DNA from: Cyanobacterium aponinum PCC 10605
GTDB taxonomy: Bacteria > Cyanobacteriota > Cyanobacteriia > Cyanobacteriales > Cyanobacteriaceae
Reading direction: 5' to 3'
DNA: 64,000 nucleotides
Assembly (NCBI RefSeq): GCF_000317675.1
Contig: NC_019776.1
Span: 4,030,001-4,094,000 of the forward strand
This document shows, piece by piece, positions 25,577 through 35,020 of the stretch. The position numbers and the translations under genes were made by a program. Within the stretch, counting starts at the first letter, position 1. Each line of letters begins with the position of its first letter. The notes beneath the pieces are model-generated. The model made no database searches and was not told where the DNA came from. It saw only the letters and a program-made list of their open reading frames with translations.

Positions 25577-26905
25577 CTAATTAAATATTTCTTTCAAAGT
25601 ATCAACAAAAGTAGGATAAGAAATTGAGATTGCTTCAGCACGATTAATAGTTGTATTTCCTTTTGCATTCAAAGCGGCGATCGCAAGACTCATAGCAATA
25701 CGATGATCAGTATAACTGTCAACTTCCGCTCCTCGTAAAGGATTTCCCCCCGTAATTTCTAAACCGTCGGGTAATTCGGTGATTTTTGCCCCCATTTTAC
25801 CCAATTCTAACGCCATTACTGCAAGGCGATCGCTCTCTTTTACCCTCAATTCTTCTGCATCTTTAATAATAGTTGTGCCTTCTGCAAAACAAGCCGCTAC
25901 CGCAAGAATAGGAATTTCATCGATTAAGCGGGGAATAATCGCCCCTGAAAGGGTACAGGCTTTTAATTGGCTCGTTTTTACTTGTAAATCAGCCACCGGC
26001 TCACCGGCGGTCTCTCTTTCGTTGATAATGGTAATATCCGCCCCCATCATCTCCAAGGCTTCTAATATACCCGTACGAGTGGGATTAATGCCCACATTAG
26101 TAATGGTTAATTCCGAATCAGGGGTAATCGCCCCAGCTACTAACCAAAATGCGGCAGAACTAATATCTCCCGGTACTATAACTGTTTGTCCTTGTAAGGG
26201 TGTACCCCCCTCAATGGTAACGCTATTGGTATCTTGATCAATCTCCAATTTACCGCCAAAAGCGTGTAACATTCTTTCACTATGATCTCTTGATAAAGCA
26301 GGTTCTGTGACGGTGGTTTTGCCTTCACTCATCAACCCTGCTAACAGAATACAGGATTTAACTTGAGCCGAAGCAATAGGGGAATGGTAGTGAATGGGTT
26401 TTAAATTTTGCCCAACCACTGCTAAAGGGGCGTTTTGATGATTATTTCTACCGTAAATGATTGCTCCCATTTCTTGCAAAGGCTTGATTACTCTTGACAT
26501 GGGGCGAGTTTTGAGAGAATCATCCCCCGTCACACTAAAAAACTTTCCAGATTGGGCGGCTAATAATCCCAACATTAAACGCATGGTAGTGCCTGAGTTT
26601 CCAGCGTCTAAAACATCGAAAGGCTCTTGTAATCCTTTTTCTCCTACTCCGATAACTCTTACTTCTTCGCTATTTAATTCTGATATTTTTGCCCCCATTG
26701 CTTGAAAACATTTGGCTGTACTACGGGGATCTTCTCCTAATAACAATCCTTTAATTATGGTTTCTCCAGATGCGATCGCACCTAGCATTAAAGCCCGATG
26801 AGAAATAGACTTATCTCCGGGGATAGTAATATTACCTTGTAGAGATTGAGCTTGATGAGAAATTACTAACTGACTTGAATTTTGGTTATGAGTAAGGTTA
26901 ATCAC
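25577..26905 (-). CDS. aroA: 3-phosphoshikimate 1-carboxyvinyltransferase (EPSP synthase)
   Basis: A 442-residue enzyme that joins phosphoenolpyruvate to shikimate-3-phosphate, the sixth step of aromatic amino-acid synthesis. Both substrate-binding signatures are present: [18 protein letters not shown] near the N-terminus and [20 protein letters not shown], followed by [15 protein letters not shown]. The C-terminal [16 protein letters not shown] signature and [20 protein letters not shown] are intact. The two-domain length is normal. It is the first gene of a minus-strand housekeeping block and is convergent with the desulfurase gene. Confidence 0.97.
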   Translation of the reverse strand: MINLTHNQNSSQLVISHQAQSLQGNITIPGDKSISHRALMLGAIASGETIIKGLLLGEDPRSTAKCFQAMGAKISELNSEEVRVIGVGEKGLQEPFDVLDAGNSGTTMRLMLGLLAAQSGKFFSVTGDDSLKTRPMSRVIKPLQEMGAIIYGRNNHQNAPLAVVGQNLKPIHYHSPIASAQVKSCILLAGLMSEGKTTVTEPALSRDHSERMLHAFGGKLEIDQDTNSVTIEGGTPLQGQTVIVPGDISSAAFWLVAGAITPDSELTITNVGINPTRTGILEALEMMGADITIINERETAGEPVADLQVKTSQLKACTLSGAIIPRLIDEIPILAVAACFAEGTTIIKDAEELRVKESDRLAVMALELGKMGAKITELPDGLEITGGNPLRGAEVDSYTDHRIAMSLAIAALNAKGNTTINRAEAISISYPTFVDTLKEIFN

Positions 26906-26977
26906 AAGTTATAAGAGAAAATAGCCATTCAACAGAAAGTTATCTTATCACATTTCTACAACAAAAATTTCTAGGTT

Positions 26978-27145
26978 TTAGGTATCAAGTAGCAAGTTTG
27001 ATGGTTTAATTTTTTGAACATTTAAGGGAATATTTGAGTCTGATTCCGATGTATTTTGACTAGAAGAGGGAGTAACAAAAAAACCCATAAACAGGAAATT
27101 AATAACTATTAACGGAAAAATTCGACTGCATCTTATCTTATTCAT
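26978..27145 (-). CDS. Possible small secreted or membrane peptide
   Basis: A 55-residue frame in the 320-base gap between aroA and frr. It begins MNKIRCSRIFPLIVINFLFM, a basic start plus hydrophobic stretch like a signal peptide, followed by a Ser/Asn-rich tail ending LLLDT. There is no clear ribosome-binding site and I know no homologue. It could be chance coding in AT-rich DNA. Confidence 0.3.
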   Translation of the reverse strand: MNKIRCSRIFPLIVINFLFMGFFVTPSSSQNTSESDSNIPLNVQKIKPSNLLLDT

Positions 27146-27225
27146 AATCTGATAGAAATATAATTCAAAAGGCTTTCCCCGCTCCCCTCCTTTTAAAAAC
27201 TCCGAACTCCGAACTCCGAACTGGT

Positions 27226-27777
27226 TTAAATATTAGTTAGCTCTTTCTCTTTAACTTTTAATATATCATCAATTTTTGCGGTATATTTGTCAGTAACTTT
27301 TTGAATTTCGTCTTGTAAATCTCTCGATTCATCCTCAGAAATTTCACTAGCTTTTTCTTGTTTTCTGACTTTATCGATCGCATCTCGGCGAATATTACGA
27401 ATAGCTACTTTACCTTCTTCTGCGTACTTAGAAGCTATTTTAACAAACTCCTGACGACGCTCTGCGGTTAAAGGGGGAATATTCAAGCGAATAATTTGCC
27501 CGTCATTATTGGGAGTTAAACCAATATCAGACATAGAAATAGCTTTTTCTAACAGAGAAATACTACCCTTATCAAAAGGTTGAATCATTAAAGTGGTAGC
27601 ATCAGGGGTACTAATATTTGCCAGAGATTTTAAGGGAGTTTCCGCCCCATAATAATCCACCATAATTTTATCCAACAAACTGGCATTAGCACGACCAGTA
27701 CGGATAGTATTTAAGTCTTGCTGTGTTTTTTCAACACTTTTGAGCATTAAATTTTGAATTTCATCAATTAACGTCAC
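27226..27777 (-). CDS. frr: Ribosome recycling factor
   Basis: A 183-residue protein that, with EF-G, splits the post-termination ribosome. The family pattern is complete: [73 protein letters not shown] and the C-terminal [18 protein letters not shown]. Its start overlaps the end of pyrH by 14 bases, the conserved pyrH-frr order, so translation is probably coupled. Confidence 0.97.
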   Translation of the reverse strand: MTLIDEIQNLMLKSVEKTQQDLNTIRTGRANASLLDKIMVDYYGAETPLKSLANISTPDATTLMIQPFDKGSISLLEKAISMSDIGLTPNNDGQIIRLNIPPLTAERRQEFVKIASKYAEEGKVAIRNIRRDAIDKVRKQEKASEISEDESRDLQDEIQKVTDKYTAKIDDILKVKEKELTNI

Positions 27778-28486
27778 AGAAACCTCCTACAATAGTTCCT
27801 ACTTTTTCTCCTTTTACTGCACGGATTATATTACCACGCTCGAAAAGATTAAAAACAACAATGGGAATATTATTTTCTTTACAAAGTGCGATCGCAGTTC
27901 CATCCATAACTCGTAAATCGTTGGTTAAAACATGATTATAGTTTAAACTTTCATAACGACGAGCATTAGGATTAGTTACAGGATCACTGTCATAAACTCC
28001 ATCAACTTTAGTGGCTTTGAAAATGACTTGAGCATCAATTTCCGCCGCCCGAAGTGCCGCAGTGGTGTCAGTGGTAAAAAAAGGATTACCCGAACCTGCA
28101 CCGAAAATAACCACCCTACCTAATTCTAAATGACGAATGGCTCTTCTCCTAATATAAGGTTCAGCAACCTCCTGCATGGCGATCGCAGTTTGTACCCTAG
28201 TAGGAACATTCATTCTTTCTAAAGCATCCTGCAAAGTCATCGCATTCATTACGGTGGCAATCATACCTACATAATCGGCTGTGGCACGATCCATACCCTT
28301 AGCAGAAGCCTGAACTCCCCTAAAAATATTACCACCCCCAACTACGATCGCCACTTGGACATTTTGAGCCACAACTTGAGCAATATCCTCAGCGATTTCG
28401 GCAACAACTTTGGGATCGATGCCGTAGCCTAAATTTCCCATTAAGGCTTCACCGCTTAATTTTAATAAAATCCGTTGGTAAGTCAT
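27764..28486 (-). CDS. pyrH: UMP kinase
   Basis: A 240-residue hexameric bacterial UMP kinase, converting UMP to UDP. Visible signatures are [11 protein letters not shown] at the start, [49 protein letters not shown] and [15 protein letters not shown]. It is followed by frr with a 14-base overlap. The 306 bases upstream to dapB are repeat-rich, so the promoter probably lies close to the gene. Confidence 0.97.
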   Translation of the reverse strand: MTYQRILLKLSGEALMGNLGYGIDPKVVAEIAEDIAQVVAQNVQVAIVVGGGNIFRGVQASAKGMDRATADYVGMIATVMNAMTLQDALERMNVPTRVQTAIAMQEVAEPYIRRRAIRHLELGRVVIFGAGSGNPFFTTDTTAALRAAEIDAQVIFKATKVDGVYDSDPVTNPNARRYESLNYNHVLTNDLRVMDGTAIALCKENNIPIVVFNLFERGNIIRAVKGEKVGTIVGGFCDVN

Positions 28487-28792
28487 TCCTCGGTTGCCTT
28501 CATATTCGATAAATTTTCTTCAGTTAAGATACCAGTTTTTGACTACCATAAATTAGTTTTTTTTATTAACTGATGTTACGCAAAAAGATAATTAGTTGTT
28601 GTTTTTAGGTGTCAGGTGTCGGGTGTCAGGTGTCAGGTCTAAAATCAAAAAAATTCACCCTTTTTTCTTTTGACTTAGTTTTTCTATTGTTTTCTGAAAC
28701 CTCTTTAACTTAACACATGAACAAGTGCGTAAGGTCAGTTATTAACTATGGCTTACGGGAATTCAATACTATAATTAATTCACTATGGGTAA
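28487..28792. repeat. Intergenic repeat cluster between pyrH and dapB
   Basis: Holds tandem GTGTCAGG units at about 28604-28638 and a segment AACTTAACACATGAACAAGT followed by GCGTAAGGTCAGTTA (about 28689-28742), nearly the same as 631-667. No gene is seen. Confidence 0.6.
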
Positions 28793-29620
28793 CTACAGAA
28801 TTTTCTCTAAACCATAAACAAGGGTTTTTAACTCAACGATTTTGCGAATAGATAGTAAAACCCCCGGCATATAACAGGAGCGATCGCTTGTATCATGACG
28901 TAAGGTATAAATTTGTCCTTGAGCACCAAAGATAATTTCCTGATGGGCAATTAAACCGGGTAGGCGCACACTATGGATACGAATATTATCACCGCAAATA
29001 CTACCTCTAGCCCCTTTTAGGTTTTCTGTTTCTTCCACTAACTGAGGATTATAGGTTTTACCTAAATCAGATAACATTTCTGCGGTTTTTATGGCTGTGC
29101 CACTGGGAGCATCTGCTTTTTGGTTGTGATGCAGTTCAATGATTTCTACATGGTCAAAATATTGGGCGGCTTGGATGGCGGCTTGTTGCATCAACACGAT
29201 ACCAATGGAAAAATTGGGAATGATTAAAACTCCTGTGGATGCTTTTTCGGCAAATTCTGCTAAGTCTTTAATTTGCTCAGGGGATAAACCCGTAGTACCC
29301 ACTACAGGACGTATGCCATATGCGATCGCACTTCTAATGTTGTCATAAATACAATCGGGGTGAGTAAAATCCACCATTACCCCTTGAATTTTGTGCTGAG
29401 TAGCTAAAACTAAGACACTTTCCAAGTCATCAACGATAGGAACTTCTAAAGCACCACAACCAGCTACTTCTCCCACATCTTTACCAATAACAGCTTGATT
29501 GCGATCAATTGCACCTACTAACATCATATCAGGAGCATTCTTCACGGCTTTGATAACTTCTTTTCCCATTTTTCCTGCTGCACCATTTACTACTACAGGA
29601 ATTAAATTTTCTTGATTCAT
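28793..29620 (-). CDS. dapB: 4-hydroxy-tetrahydrodipicolinate reductase
   Basis: A 275-residue NAD(P)H-dependent reductase of the diaminopimelate/lysine pathway, needed for cell-wall synthesis. [18 protein letters not shown] is the dinucleotide-binding loop; [19 protein letters not shown] and [17 protein letters not shown] follow. The catalytic signature is [20 protein letters not shown], which includes the His pair and Lys of the active site. Length is typical. The start is placed at the ATG just before [10 protein letters not shown]. Confidence 0.97.
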   Translation of the reverse strand: MNQENLIPVVVNGAAGKMGKEVIKAVKNAPDMMLVGAIDRNQAVIGKDVGEVAGCGALEVPIVDDLESVLVLATQHKIQGVMVDFTHPDCIYDNIRSAIAYGIRPVVGTTGLSPEQIKDLAEFAEKASTGVLIIPNFSIGIVLMQQAAIQAAQYFDHVEIIELHHNQKADAPSGTAIKTAEMLSDLGKTYNPQLVEETENLKGARGSICGDNIRIHSVRLPGLIAHQEIIFGAQGQIYTLRHDTSDRSCYMPGVLLSIRKIVELKTLVYGLEKIL

Positions 29621-29688
29621 CGTGAAATAAAATAAGTAATCAGTAACTAAAATAATGCGAAGGCAAAGGGCAAAACCCCCTTTATCCT

Positions 29689-29852
29689 CAGGGCTGTTTC
29701 ATTTTCGAGAAAGAAAAAAGAGCGAGAGATAGGGGGAGAGGGAGATGGGGGGATTTTTGTTCATAAAGTTTTAACTAATAGAAAAAAATCCTTGTATCTC
29801 TTACTCTTACTTAATCTCAGTTAACCTAATTTTTTACTTTGAAACAGCCCTG
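29689..29852. mobile_element. 164-bp MITE-like element with 13-bp TIRs
   Basis: The ends CAGGGCTGTTTCA (29689-29701) and TGAAACAGCCCTG (29840-29852) are perfect inverted repeats. CCCTTTATCCT occurs directly before the element (29678-29688) and directly after it (29853-29863), an 11-bp target duplication. The interior encodes nothing. The disrupted target, a palindromic CCCTCGAGAGGGGG-containing repeat, is present uninterrupted in the other orientation at about 34384-34437. Mobilisation would need a transposase elsewhere in the genome. Confidence 0.88.
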
Positions 29853-29942
29853 CCCTTTATCCTCCCTCGAGAGGGGGGAGGGCAAAAGTCTTTAATTAAT
29901 ACTAACCCTAACAGCCCAATACCCGAACTCCTAACTCCTAAC

Positions 29943-31445
29943 TCATTTCCCCTCATCCTCCACAACTTCTTCTTTATGGCGAATTTTGTCATAGAGGTCA
30001 ATATATTCTTGTCCAGAGCGTTTCCAAGAATAATCATATTTCATCCCTTGCTTTTGCAGTTTTTGGAACTCTAAGGGATAATGATGCCACAAACCGATCG
30101 CTCTTTCTAGGGCGGATTCTAAGGCCGGACGGTCATTTTGATAAAATACATAACCGTTTCTTTCTTCTTCTTCATGAAATTGATCGTAGTCCTTATCAAA
30201 AACGGTATCGACTAAACCACCCACTCCACGCACCACAGGCACAGTACCATATCTTAGCCCAATCATTTGAGTTAAGCCACAAGGCTCAAAACTACTGGGG
30301 ACAACAATCATATCAGCACCAGCATAGATTAAGTGGGCTAAATCTTCATCAAAACCTAACTCTAGGTGACAGTCAGGGCTATCATTTAGATTATGTTTTT
30401 CTCGCCAAAAATGTTCGTTGATTTCTCTCCCCGTGGGTGAACCAAGGAGAACAAACTGAGCATTATTGCGCAGGCAGTAGTAAATGGAATGATGTACTAA
30501 TTCTACCCCTTTTTGTTGGTCTAATCTTCCGATAAAGGCAACTATGGGCTTTTTCTCATCTCTGAGTAAGAGGCGATCGCGCAGAGCCTTTTTATTTTTT
30601 AATTTGCCACTGAGGTCATCAATACTAAAATGATGAGGAACATGAGTGTCTTCTTCTGGATTCCATGTTTTATAGTCAATGCCGTTTAGGATGCCATTAA
30701 ATTTACTCTGATGAACATCTAATGTATGACCCAAACCATAACTTACGTCAGTATATCTAGCTTCCCAAGCATGGTGAGGAGAAACCGTATTGACGTGATT
30801 AGAATAAACTATTCCCCCTTTCATCAAATTGAGTCCAAAAGGATTAAAATTATCACGGAGGCGATCGTAACTAAAGAAATGAGGTTCATTATTAAGACGA
30901 GTTGCCCATAAAATATCTTTTCCAGCAACCCCTTGATGTTTGAAATTATGAATAGTGAAGCAAACCCTTACATCGCCCATTCCCAACCAGCTATATTGTT
31001 CAAATAGCATTACAGGCACTAAACCCGTTTGCCAATCGTGACAGTGAATGATGTCTGGACGTTTACCAGTGGCTAACAAAAACTCTAAAGCCGCTTTTGA
31101 GAAGAAGGTAAAGCGCATATAATCATCATTGTTGCCATAATAACAACCTCGATTGAAAAAATTGTCATTAGAGTGAGGTTGAATAAAGAAACACTGCAAC
31201 CCATCAACCCAGCCACAATAAACAGAAGTATGTATTGTACCACCATACCAGGGTACATTCAAATGTTCATAGGCAATGTGTAAATTCCAAATCTTATCAT
31301 ATTTCAAGCAGTCATACATAGGTAATATAACCTCTAATGTATGATTACGCCTTTCAATATCTCGACTCAAGCCATAAACGACATCACCAAGCCCTCCTGC
31401 TTTGATTACAGGTGCGCATTCTGAAGCAATTTGAACAATATACAT
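29943..31445 (-). CDS. glgA: Glycogen synthase (ADP-glucose, GT5)
   Basis: A 500-residue glycosyltransferase family 5 enzyme that extends alpha-1,4-glucan from ADP-glucose. The N-terminal ADP-glucose loop KAGGLGDV is at residues 16-23. DIIHCHDWQTGLVPVMLF and CFTIHNFKHQGVAG are typical of the N-terminal domain. FIGRLDQQKGVELV and VPSSFEPCGLTQMIGLRYG with the catalytic Glu form the C-terminal domain. The tail KEEVVEDEGK is acidic. The 314 bases upstream contain no recognisable gene. Confidence 0.96.
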   Translation of the reverse strand: MYIVQIASECAPVIKAGGLGDVVYGLSRDIERRNHTLEVILPMYDCLKYDKIWNLHIAYEHLNVPWYGGTIHTSVYCGWVDGLQCFFIQPHSNDNFFNRGCYYGNNDDYMRFTFFSKAALEFLLATGKRPDIIHCHDWQTGLVPVMLFEQYSWLGMGDVRVCFTIHNFKHQGVAGKDILWATRLNNEPHFFSYDRLRDNFNPFGLNLMKGGIVYSNHVNTVSPHHAWEARYTDVSYGLGHTLDVHQSKFNGILNGIDYKTWNPEEDTHVPHHFSIDDLSGKLKNKKALRDRLLLRDEKKPIVAFIGRLDQQKGVELVHHSIYYCLRNNAQFVLLGSPTGREINEHFWREKHNLNDSPDCHLELGFDEDLAHLIYAGADMIVVPSSFEPCGLTQMIGLRYGTVPVVRGVGGLVDTVFDKDYDQFHEEEERNGYVFYQNDRPALESALERAIGLWHHYPLEFQKLQKQGMKYDYSWKRSGQEYIDLYDKIRHKEEVVEDEGK

Positions 31446-31759
31446 AGAAAGCTGTTACCCTTCTTCGTTGTCTTTAGATTGATTCTTGTTATATCAGAAC
31501 TTCGTAACTTTGTAAATTAAAAGATTAGTCATGACAAGGAATTAACGCTAACAGATTAAGGATGAATCGTTATTTAGATAAAAATATATTTAACTTAATG
31601 TCGAAAGAAGTCCCACGCCTAGTTTTCTAAGCAAAAAGACAACTAAACAGGCGATGGGAGTAAGTCACGAGTCATCTATGAGAAAATTTCATGTTTATAA
31701 TTAAGTGAGCATATTCGCAAAAATTTTAGCTTGAGGAAAAATAGGACTTGATAAAATAA
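31446..31759. other. Intergenic region between divergent glgA and 31760
   Basis: This 314-base AT-rich region must hold the promoters for glgA (minus strand) and the 31760 gene (plus strand). I see no clear hairpin, RNA gene or repeat in it. Confidence 0.5.
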
Positions 31760-32359
31760 ATGAAATTAAAATACAGTTTTCTTCTTAAATTCATCTTTAT
31801 ATTCATTAGTGGAATATGGTTTTATACTCCCCAGATATTAGCCACAGAAGATAAAGAAATAAAATCTTATAGTGTATTGGAGAAGTGTAATAATAACTGG
31901 GAAAATTTAACAAAGTCTTTAACAAAAGATGTTGCTGATTATGGTAATAGGATTATTCAAAGCTCAAGAATTTATCCTAATTTAGATAATTTTTTGCCCA
32001 CCTATATTGTGACTGCTAGTATTCCTGATACTCAATCTTTACCTTTAAATAATTTTGCTAGTGAAGATTTTTATATGTCAGAAAATCAGGAGACAAAACA
32101 ATTATTTTTTACCACTTTGGAAAGACAATATTCTAGTAATAATCGCATTATTGAAGCTCAAAATTTCCATTGGCTAATTTTCACATTTACTCCCCAAGGA
32201 TGGCAATTAGTCAAGGCGATAACGAGATTTGGCTACCCTCAACCGGAAGGAGATTTTTCTGTTTCCCCTCCCCGTGATACAACTAACGGTATAATTGGAC
32301 AGGCTGTGAATTTATGGTTAAGAGATTGTCAACATTTAAGATTAATAGATTATGAGTAG
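31760..32359 (+). CDS. Secreted protein of unknown function
   Basis: A 199-residue protein with a signal peptide: MKLKYSFLLKFIFIFISGIW followed by FYTPQILATEDKE, giving a likely cleavage after LA-T. The mature part contains TKDVADYGNRIIQSSRIYP, FHWLIFTFTPQGWQLVK and the end IGQAVNLWLRDCQHLRL. I cannot assign a family name. It overlaps the next gene by 8 bases, so the two are almost certainly co-translated and functionally linked. Two cysteines (around positions 43 and 191) could form a disulfide outside the cytoplasm. Confidence 0.75.
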   Translation: MKLKYSFLLKFIFIFISGIWFYTPQILATEDKEIKSYSVLEKCNNNWENLTKSLTKDVADYGNRIIQSSRIYPNLDNFLPTYIVTASIPDTQSLPLNNFASEDFYMSENQETKQLFFTTLERQYSSNNRIIEAQNFHWLIFTFTPQGWQLVKAITRFGYPQPEGDFSVSPPRDTTNGIIGQAVNLWLRDCQHLRLIDYE

Positions 32360-33020
32360 TTCGATCGAGCGTCAGTATATGTCTCCTAATTGTGTTTTAT
32401 CTTTACAAGGTTTCAGTGAGGAGAGTGATAATCAAGAAGCAATATCAGTAATGTCGGTGCTAACTCTGGCGAAATGTCAAATTATAGGTAATTCAACGAC
32501 TTTACAAGGAGGATTAACTTTTTTAGAACATTTGCTTCACGCAGTTAGTAGTTATACTCATGATTTATTAAGTGGTTTAAATCATCCTGTTGAGTCTAAA
32601 GATAAAAATGATTATATCTATTTAACCAACCTTGAGGACAAAAAGCGCCATTTATTGATATGGCAGAAAGAAAAAGGTCAGACAGATGATCAACTAGAAT
32701 TAGAATTAACAACTGTACAACTTTTTGATTTGTTAGATGCTTTGGATCAACTCTATCAAGACCCTTTAACTTTACCCCAGTTAAAAGATGAAATAAAACC
32801 CTTATCTCGTCGTCACCGTCAAGCAGAGGTTTCTTTTGTGGAACAATCTACCCCCGCAACCCTTGGCTTTGTTGGTTTTACCTTAGCTGCGATCGCACTT
32901 TTCTTCATTCCTAATCCCAATAATATAAAAGACCCTAATCAAGAACCTCAACCTGCAAGAGAAACAAATCAACAAGTAATTCCCGTGGAAACCCCCTCTA
33001 AACCGAATGAAAATGAGTAA
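32352..33020 (+). CDS. DUF4335 domain protein, membrane-anchored
   Basis: A 222-residue cyanobacterial DUF4335-type protein: SIERQYMSPNCVLSLQGFSE, MSVLTLAKCQIIG, GGLTFLEHLLHAVSSYTHDL and LTTVQLFDLLDALDQL. A single membrane segment (ATLGFVGFTLAAIALFFIP) lies near residues 168-187, followed by a Pro/Glu/Asn-rich tail. Its function is unknown. It overlaps the secreted protein gene by 8 bases; the pair may work together at the membrane. Confidence 0.8.
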   Translation: MSSSIERQYMSPNCVLSLQGFSEESDNQEAISVMSVLTLAKCQIIGNSTTLQGGLTFLEHLLHAVSSYTHDLLSGLNHPVESKDKNDYIYLTNLEDKKRHLLIWQKEKGQTDDQLELELTTVQLFDLLDALDQLYQDPLTLPQLKDEIKPLSRRHRQAEVSFVEQSTPATLGFVGFTLAAIALFFIPNPNNIKDPNQEPQPARETNQQVIPVETPSKPNENE

Positions 33021-33064
33021 CAAATAATTTAGAGAGATGAGAGTTAGAGGTTAAGAGGAGGAGG

Positions 33065-33090
33065 TAGGGGCGAATGGCCATTCGCCCCTA
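33065..33090. repeat. 26-bp perfect palindrome, repeat family D
   Basis: A perfect palindrome with core GGCGAATGGCCATTCGCC. Close copies occur at 34297-34318 (one arm diverged) and 57884-57905. All lie in intergenic low-complexity repeat clusters downstream of genes, where they could act as bidirectional terminators or be a small mobile repeat. Confidence 0.85.
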
Positions 33091-33115
33091 AAGGCGTTCG
33101 GAGTTTTTAATTTTT

Positions 33116-33218
33116 AACCTGAGTTTTGGATAAGCTGAAAGCATCCCAACTCGTAGTCAGAAAACCTTATAGCTTCTTAGAAATAACGATAAAATTGCCT
33201 TAATCCGAACTGACGTTA
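33116..33218 (+). repeat. Interspersed repeat A, copy 1
   Basis: About 100 bp from AACCTGAGTTTTGGATAAGC to CCGAACTGACGTTA. Copies at 40000-40103 and 51513-51613 share the internal ACCTTATAGCTT-TTAGAAATAA segment. The two ends, CCTGAGTT and CCGAACTGA, are imperfectly related as inverted repeats, like a small non-coding mobile repeat. Confidence 0.8.
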
Positions 33219-33374
33219 AATAGTTAAAAATTAAGAATTAAGAATTAAGAATTAAGAATGAAAAACCACGAATACTTACTACTTATTTATTACTTGTTTC
33301 CCCCTTTCCCCTCATCACCTCATCCCCTCATCCCCCCATCCCCTAACACCTGCAACCTGCAACCTGACACCTAA

Positions 33375-33408
33375 CCTTATCGGATATTCTTAAACCGAAC
33401 TGGGGTTA
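33375..33408 (+). repeat. Interspersed repeat B, copy overlapping the tatC stop
   Basis: Runs from CCTTATCGGATATTC to CGAACTGGGGTTA; its last three bases TTA are the complement of the tatC stop codon. Other copies are at 63-97 (reverse) and 51701-51733. The unit follows repeat A after a stretch of tandem heptamers (AATTAAG) and CAACCTG-type repeats, the same arrangement as at 51.5-51.7 kb. Confidence 0.75.
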
Positions 33409-34173
33409 TTTCCCAATCAACTTAACCATACCAATACCACCAAAATATAACATTAAAACTGCACCACCAAGGAGAGATTGAGTTAAAGGGTCTGTAGAAG
33501 GAGTTATAACTGCTCCTAAAATCAACGAAGCCAAAATCACAATTCTCCAACCTGATAGCATTTGTTGAGAGGATACTATACCTAGCATACCCAAGAGTAG
33601 TTGTATGACTGGTATTTGAAAAGCTAAACCAGTGGAAAACATCAATAGTAAAATAAACTTAAAATACTTATCAATTGACCATAATTGTTCCACCACATCA
33701 CCACCGTAACCAATAAAAAATTTCAAAGCGGCGGGAATTAAAACATAATAAGCAAAGGCTAAACCAGCGAAAAACAGAATACTTGAACCGAATACCACTG
33801 GAGCTAAAAATCTTCTTTCTTTTCTAGTTAATCCGGGTAAAACAAATTGAACTATTTGATAGAGAATCACAGGGGCGGCGAGAATAATTCCTGTATAACC
33901 TGCTACTTGAATAGAAACAAAGAAAAACTCTCCGGGTGCTAACTGTAGAAATTTAACTCCTTGGGCTGGAACTTCTAACCAAGCTACGATAGTTTTAACA
34001 AAAGCAAAACAGGCGATCGCACTTAATAGTACAGCAATTAAACTAACAAAAATCCTTTGTCTTAATTCTTCAAGATGATCAAAAAAAGACATTTCCGCAG
34101 GATTAGGAACTTCATCCCAATATTCAGGAGAATTTTTATCCTGAACCGAATTTTCTAATTGCTGAGTGGTCAT
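33406..34173 (-). CDS. tatC: Twin-arginine translocase subunit TatC
   Basis: A 255-residue six-helix membrane protein that binds twin-arginine signal peptides with Tat[21 protein letters not shown] at the cytoplasmic N-terminus carries the conserved F-x-H-L-x-E-L-R motif. [20 protein letters not shown] and [14 protein letters not shown] follow, then [17 protein letters not shown] and [17 protein letters not shown]. Length and topology are normal. No tatA gene is adjacent. Confidence 0.96.
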   Translation of the reverse strand: MTTQQLENSVQDKNSPEYWDEVPNPAEMSFFDHLEELRQRIFVSLIAVLLSAIACFAFVKTIVAWLEVPAQGVKFLQLAPGEFFFVSIQVAGYTGIILAAPVILYQIVQFVLPGLTRKERRFLAPVVFGSSILFFAGLAFAYYVLIPAALKFFIGYGGDVVEQLWSIDKYFKFILLLMFSTGLAFQIPVIQLLLGMLGIVSSQQMLSGWRIVILASLILGAVITPSTDPLTQSLLGGAVLMLYFGGIGMVKLIGK

Positions 34174-34445
34174 AAGTATTGGTAAAGATATTGATCAACT
34201 AGGATAAATTAAGCAAACTTGATTTTATCATATTAGCATGATGATAGGGGTTCAGGATTGAGAGTTCAGAGGAGAGGGATATGAGGTGATGAGGTGAGGG
34301 GCGAATGGCCATTCTCCCGTACAGGTATTCAGGGTTTTTAATTCTTAATTCTTCATTCTTAATTCTCAACTATCTGCCTTTGCCCATTGCTTTCCCCCCT
34401 CTCGAGGGGGGATAAAGGGGGGTTTGCCCTTTTGTAATGGAAGAA
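34174..34445. repeat. Repeat cluster with unoccupied MITE target
   Basis: Contains a diverged repeat D palindrome (34297-34318), AATTCTTAATTC tandem sequence and the palindromic CCCCCTCTCGAGGGGGG element at about 34384-34437. The reverse complement of the last matches the sequence interrupted by the MITE at 29689-29852. No gene is seen. Confidence 0.7.
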
Positions 34446-34949
34446 TTATTGATTTTCCTGCCAGTAATAGTACAGTAAATAATAAAGTTTTACGACCTCT
34501 TCGGCTGATACACTGTTATAAGTGATGTTGGTAAGAAAAGCCTCCATAAAAGAAATAATCCAAGATAATTCGGTTTCAGGCAGAGTATCTTTGGCTTGAT
34601 AAACGGCACTCCTAGCTTCATCAAAAATATCCTTCTTATCTTCTTCGATAATAGGAGTTGAACGTCTGAGAGGGTCTCTTTCTACGGCGGCAAAGGCTTG
34701 GGATACGACAAAAGATATTTTCTGTTTTAACTCTCTTTTTTCTTTTATTCTTCTTCTTTGTCTCTCTATCCCCTCTATGGATGAAGCATAATAGCAAGGG
34801 AGTCGATTAAGGGCAAAAGTGGCAACCTCCAATAAATTGATATAGTCTGCACTTCTACTCAAAGCCTTATTATTTTGCAGTTGAAATTCAATCTCTTCTT
34901 GCACAAAGGCTTCCATCACATTTTTATAAGTTTGCGGTTCAGATACCAT
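34446..34949 (-). CDS. ComFB-family protein
   Basis: A 167-residue protein containing the late-competence ComFB-type pattern: TYKNVMEAFVQEEIEFQL, then DYINLLEVATFALNRLPCYY, followed by a coiled basic region (RQRRRIKEKRELKQKI) and FVVSQAFAAVERDPLRR. Cyanobacterial ComFB-like proteins have been linked to natural competence and, more recently, to cyclic-di-nucleotide binding. I chose the ATG at 34949; a TTG at 34970 would add seven residues. It lies 50 bases downstream of nothing else on its strand but proS precedes it, so the two may share a transcript. Confidence 0.78.
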   Translation of the reverse strand: MVSEPQTYKNVMEAFVQEEIEFQLQNNKALSRSADYINLLEVATFALNRLPCYYASSIEGIERQRRRIKEKRELKQKISFVVSQAFAAVERDPLRRSTPIIEEDKKDIFDEARSAVYQAKDTLPETELSWIISFMEAFLTNITYNSVSAEEVVKLYYLLYYYWQENQ

Positions 34950-35020
34950 GATTTTTCTGATTGAGGACAAATAGTATTTGACACGGATAGAGAAGGGGAT
35001 TTTGTCTTTCCCCTTTTTTA

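Noticed and set aside
25779-26705. Plus-strand frames opposite aroA
   Set aside because: Mirror-strand translations of the well-conserved aroA gene without ribosome-binding sites.
29834-30037. Minus-strand 67-residue frame at the end of glgA
   Set aside because: It overlaps glgA in another frame and runs into the MITE and repeat DNA; no coding signal of its own.
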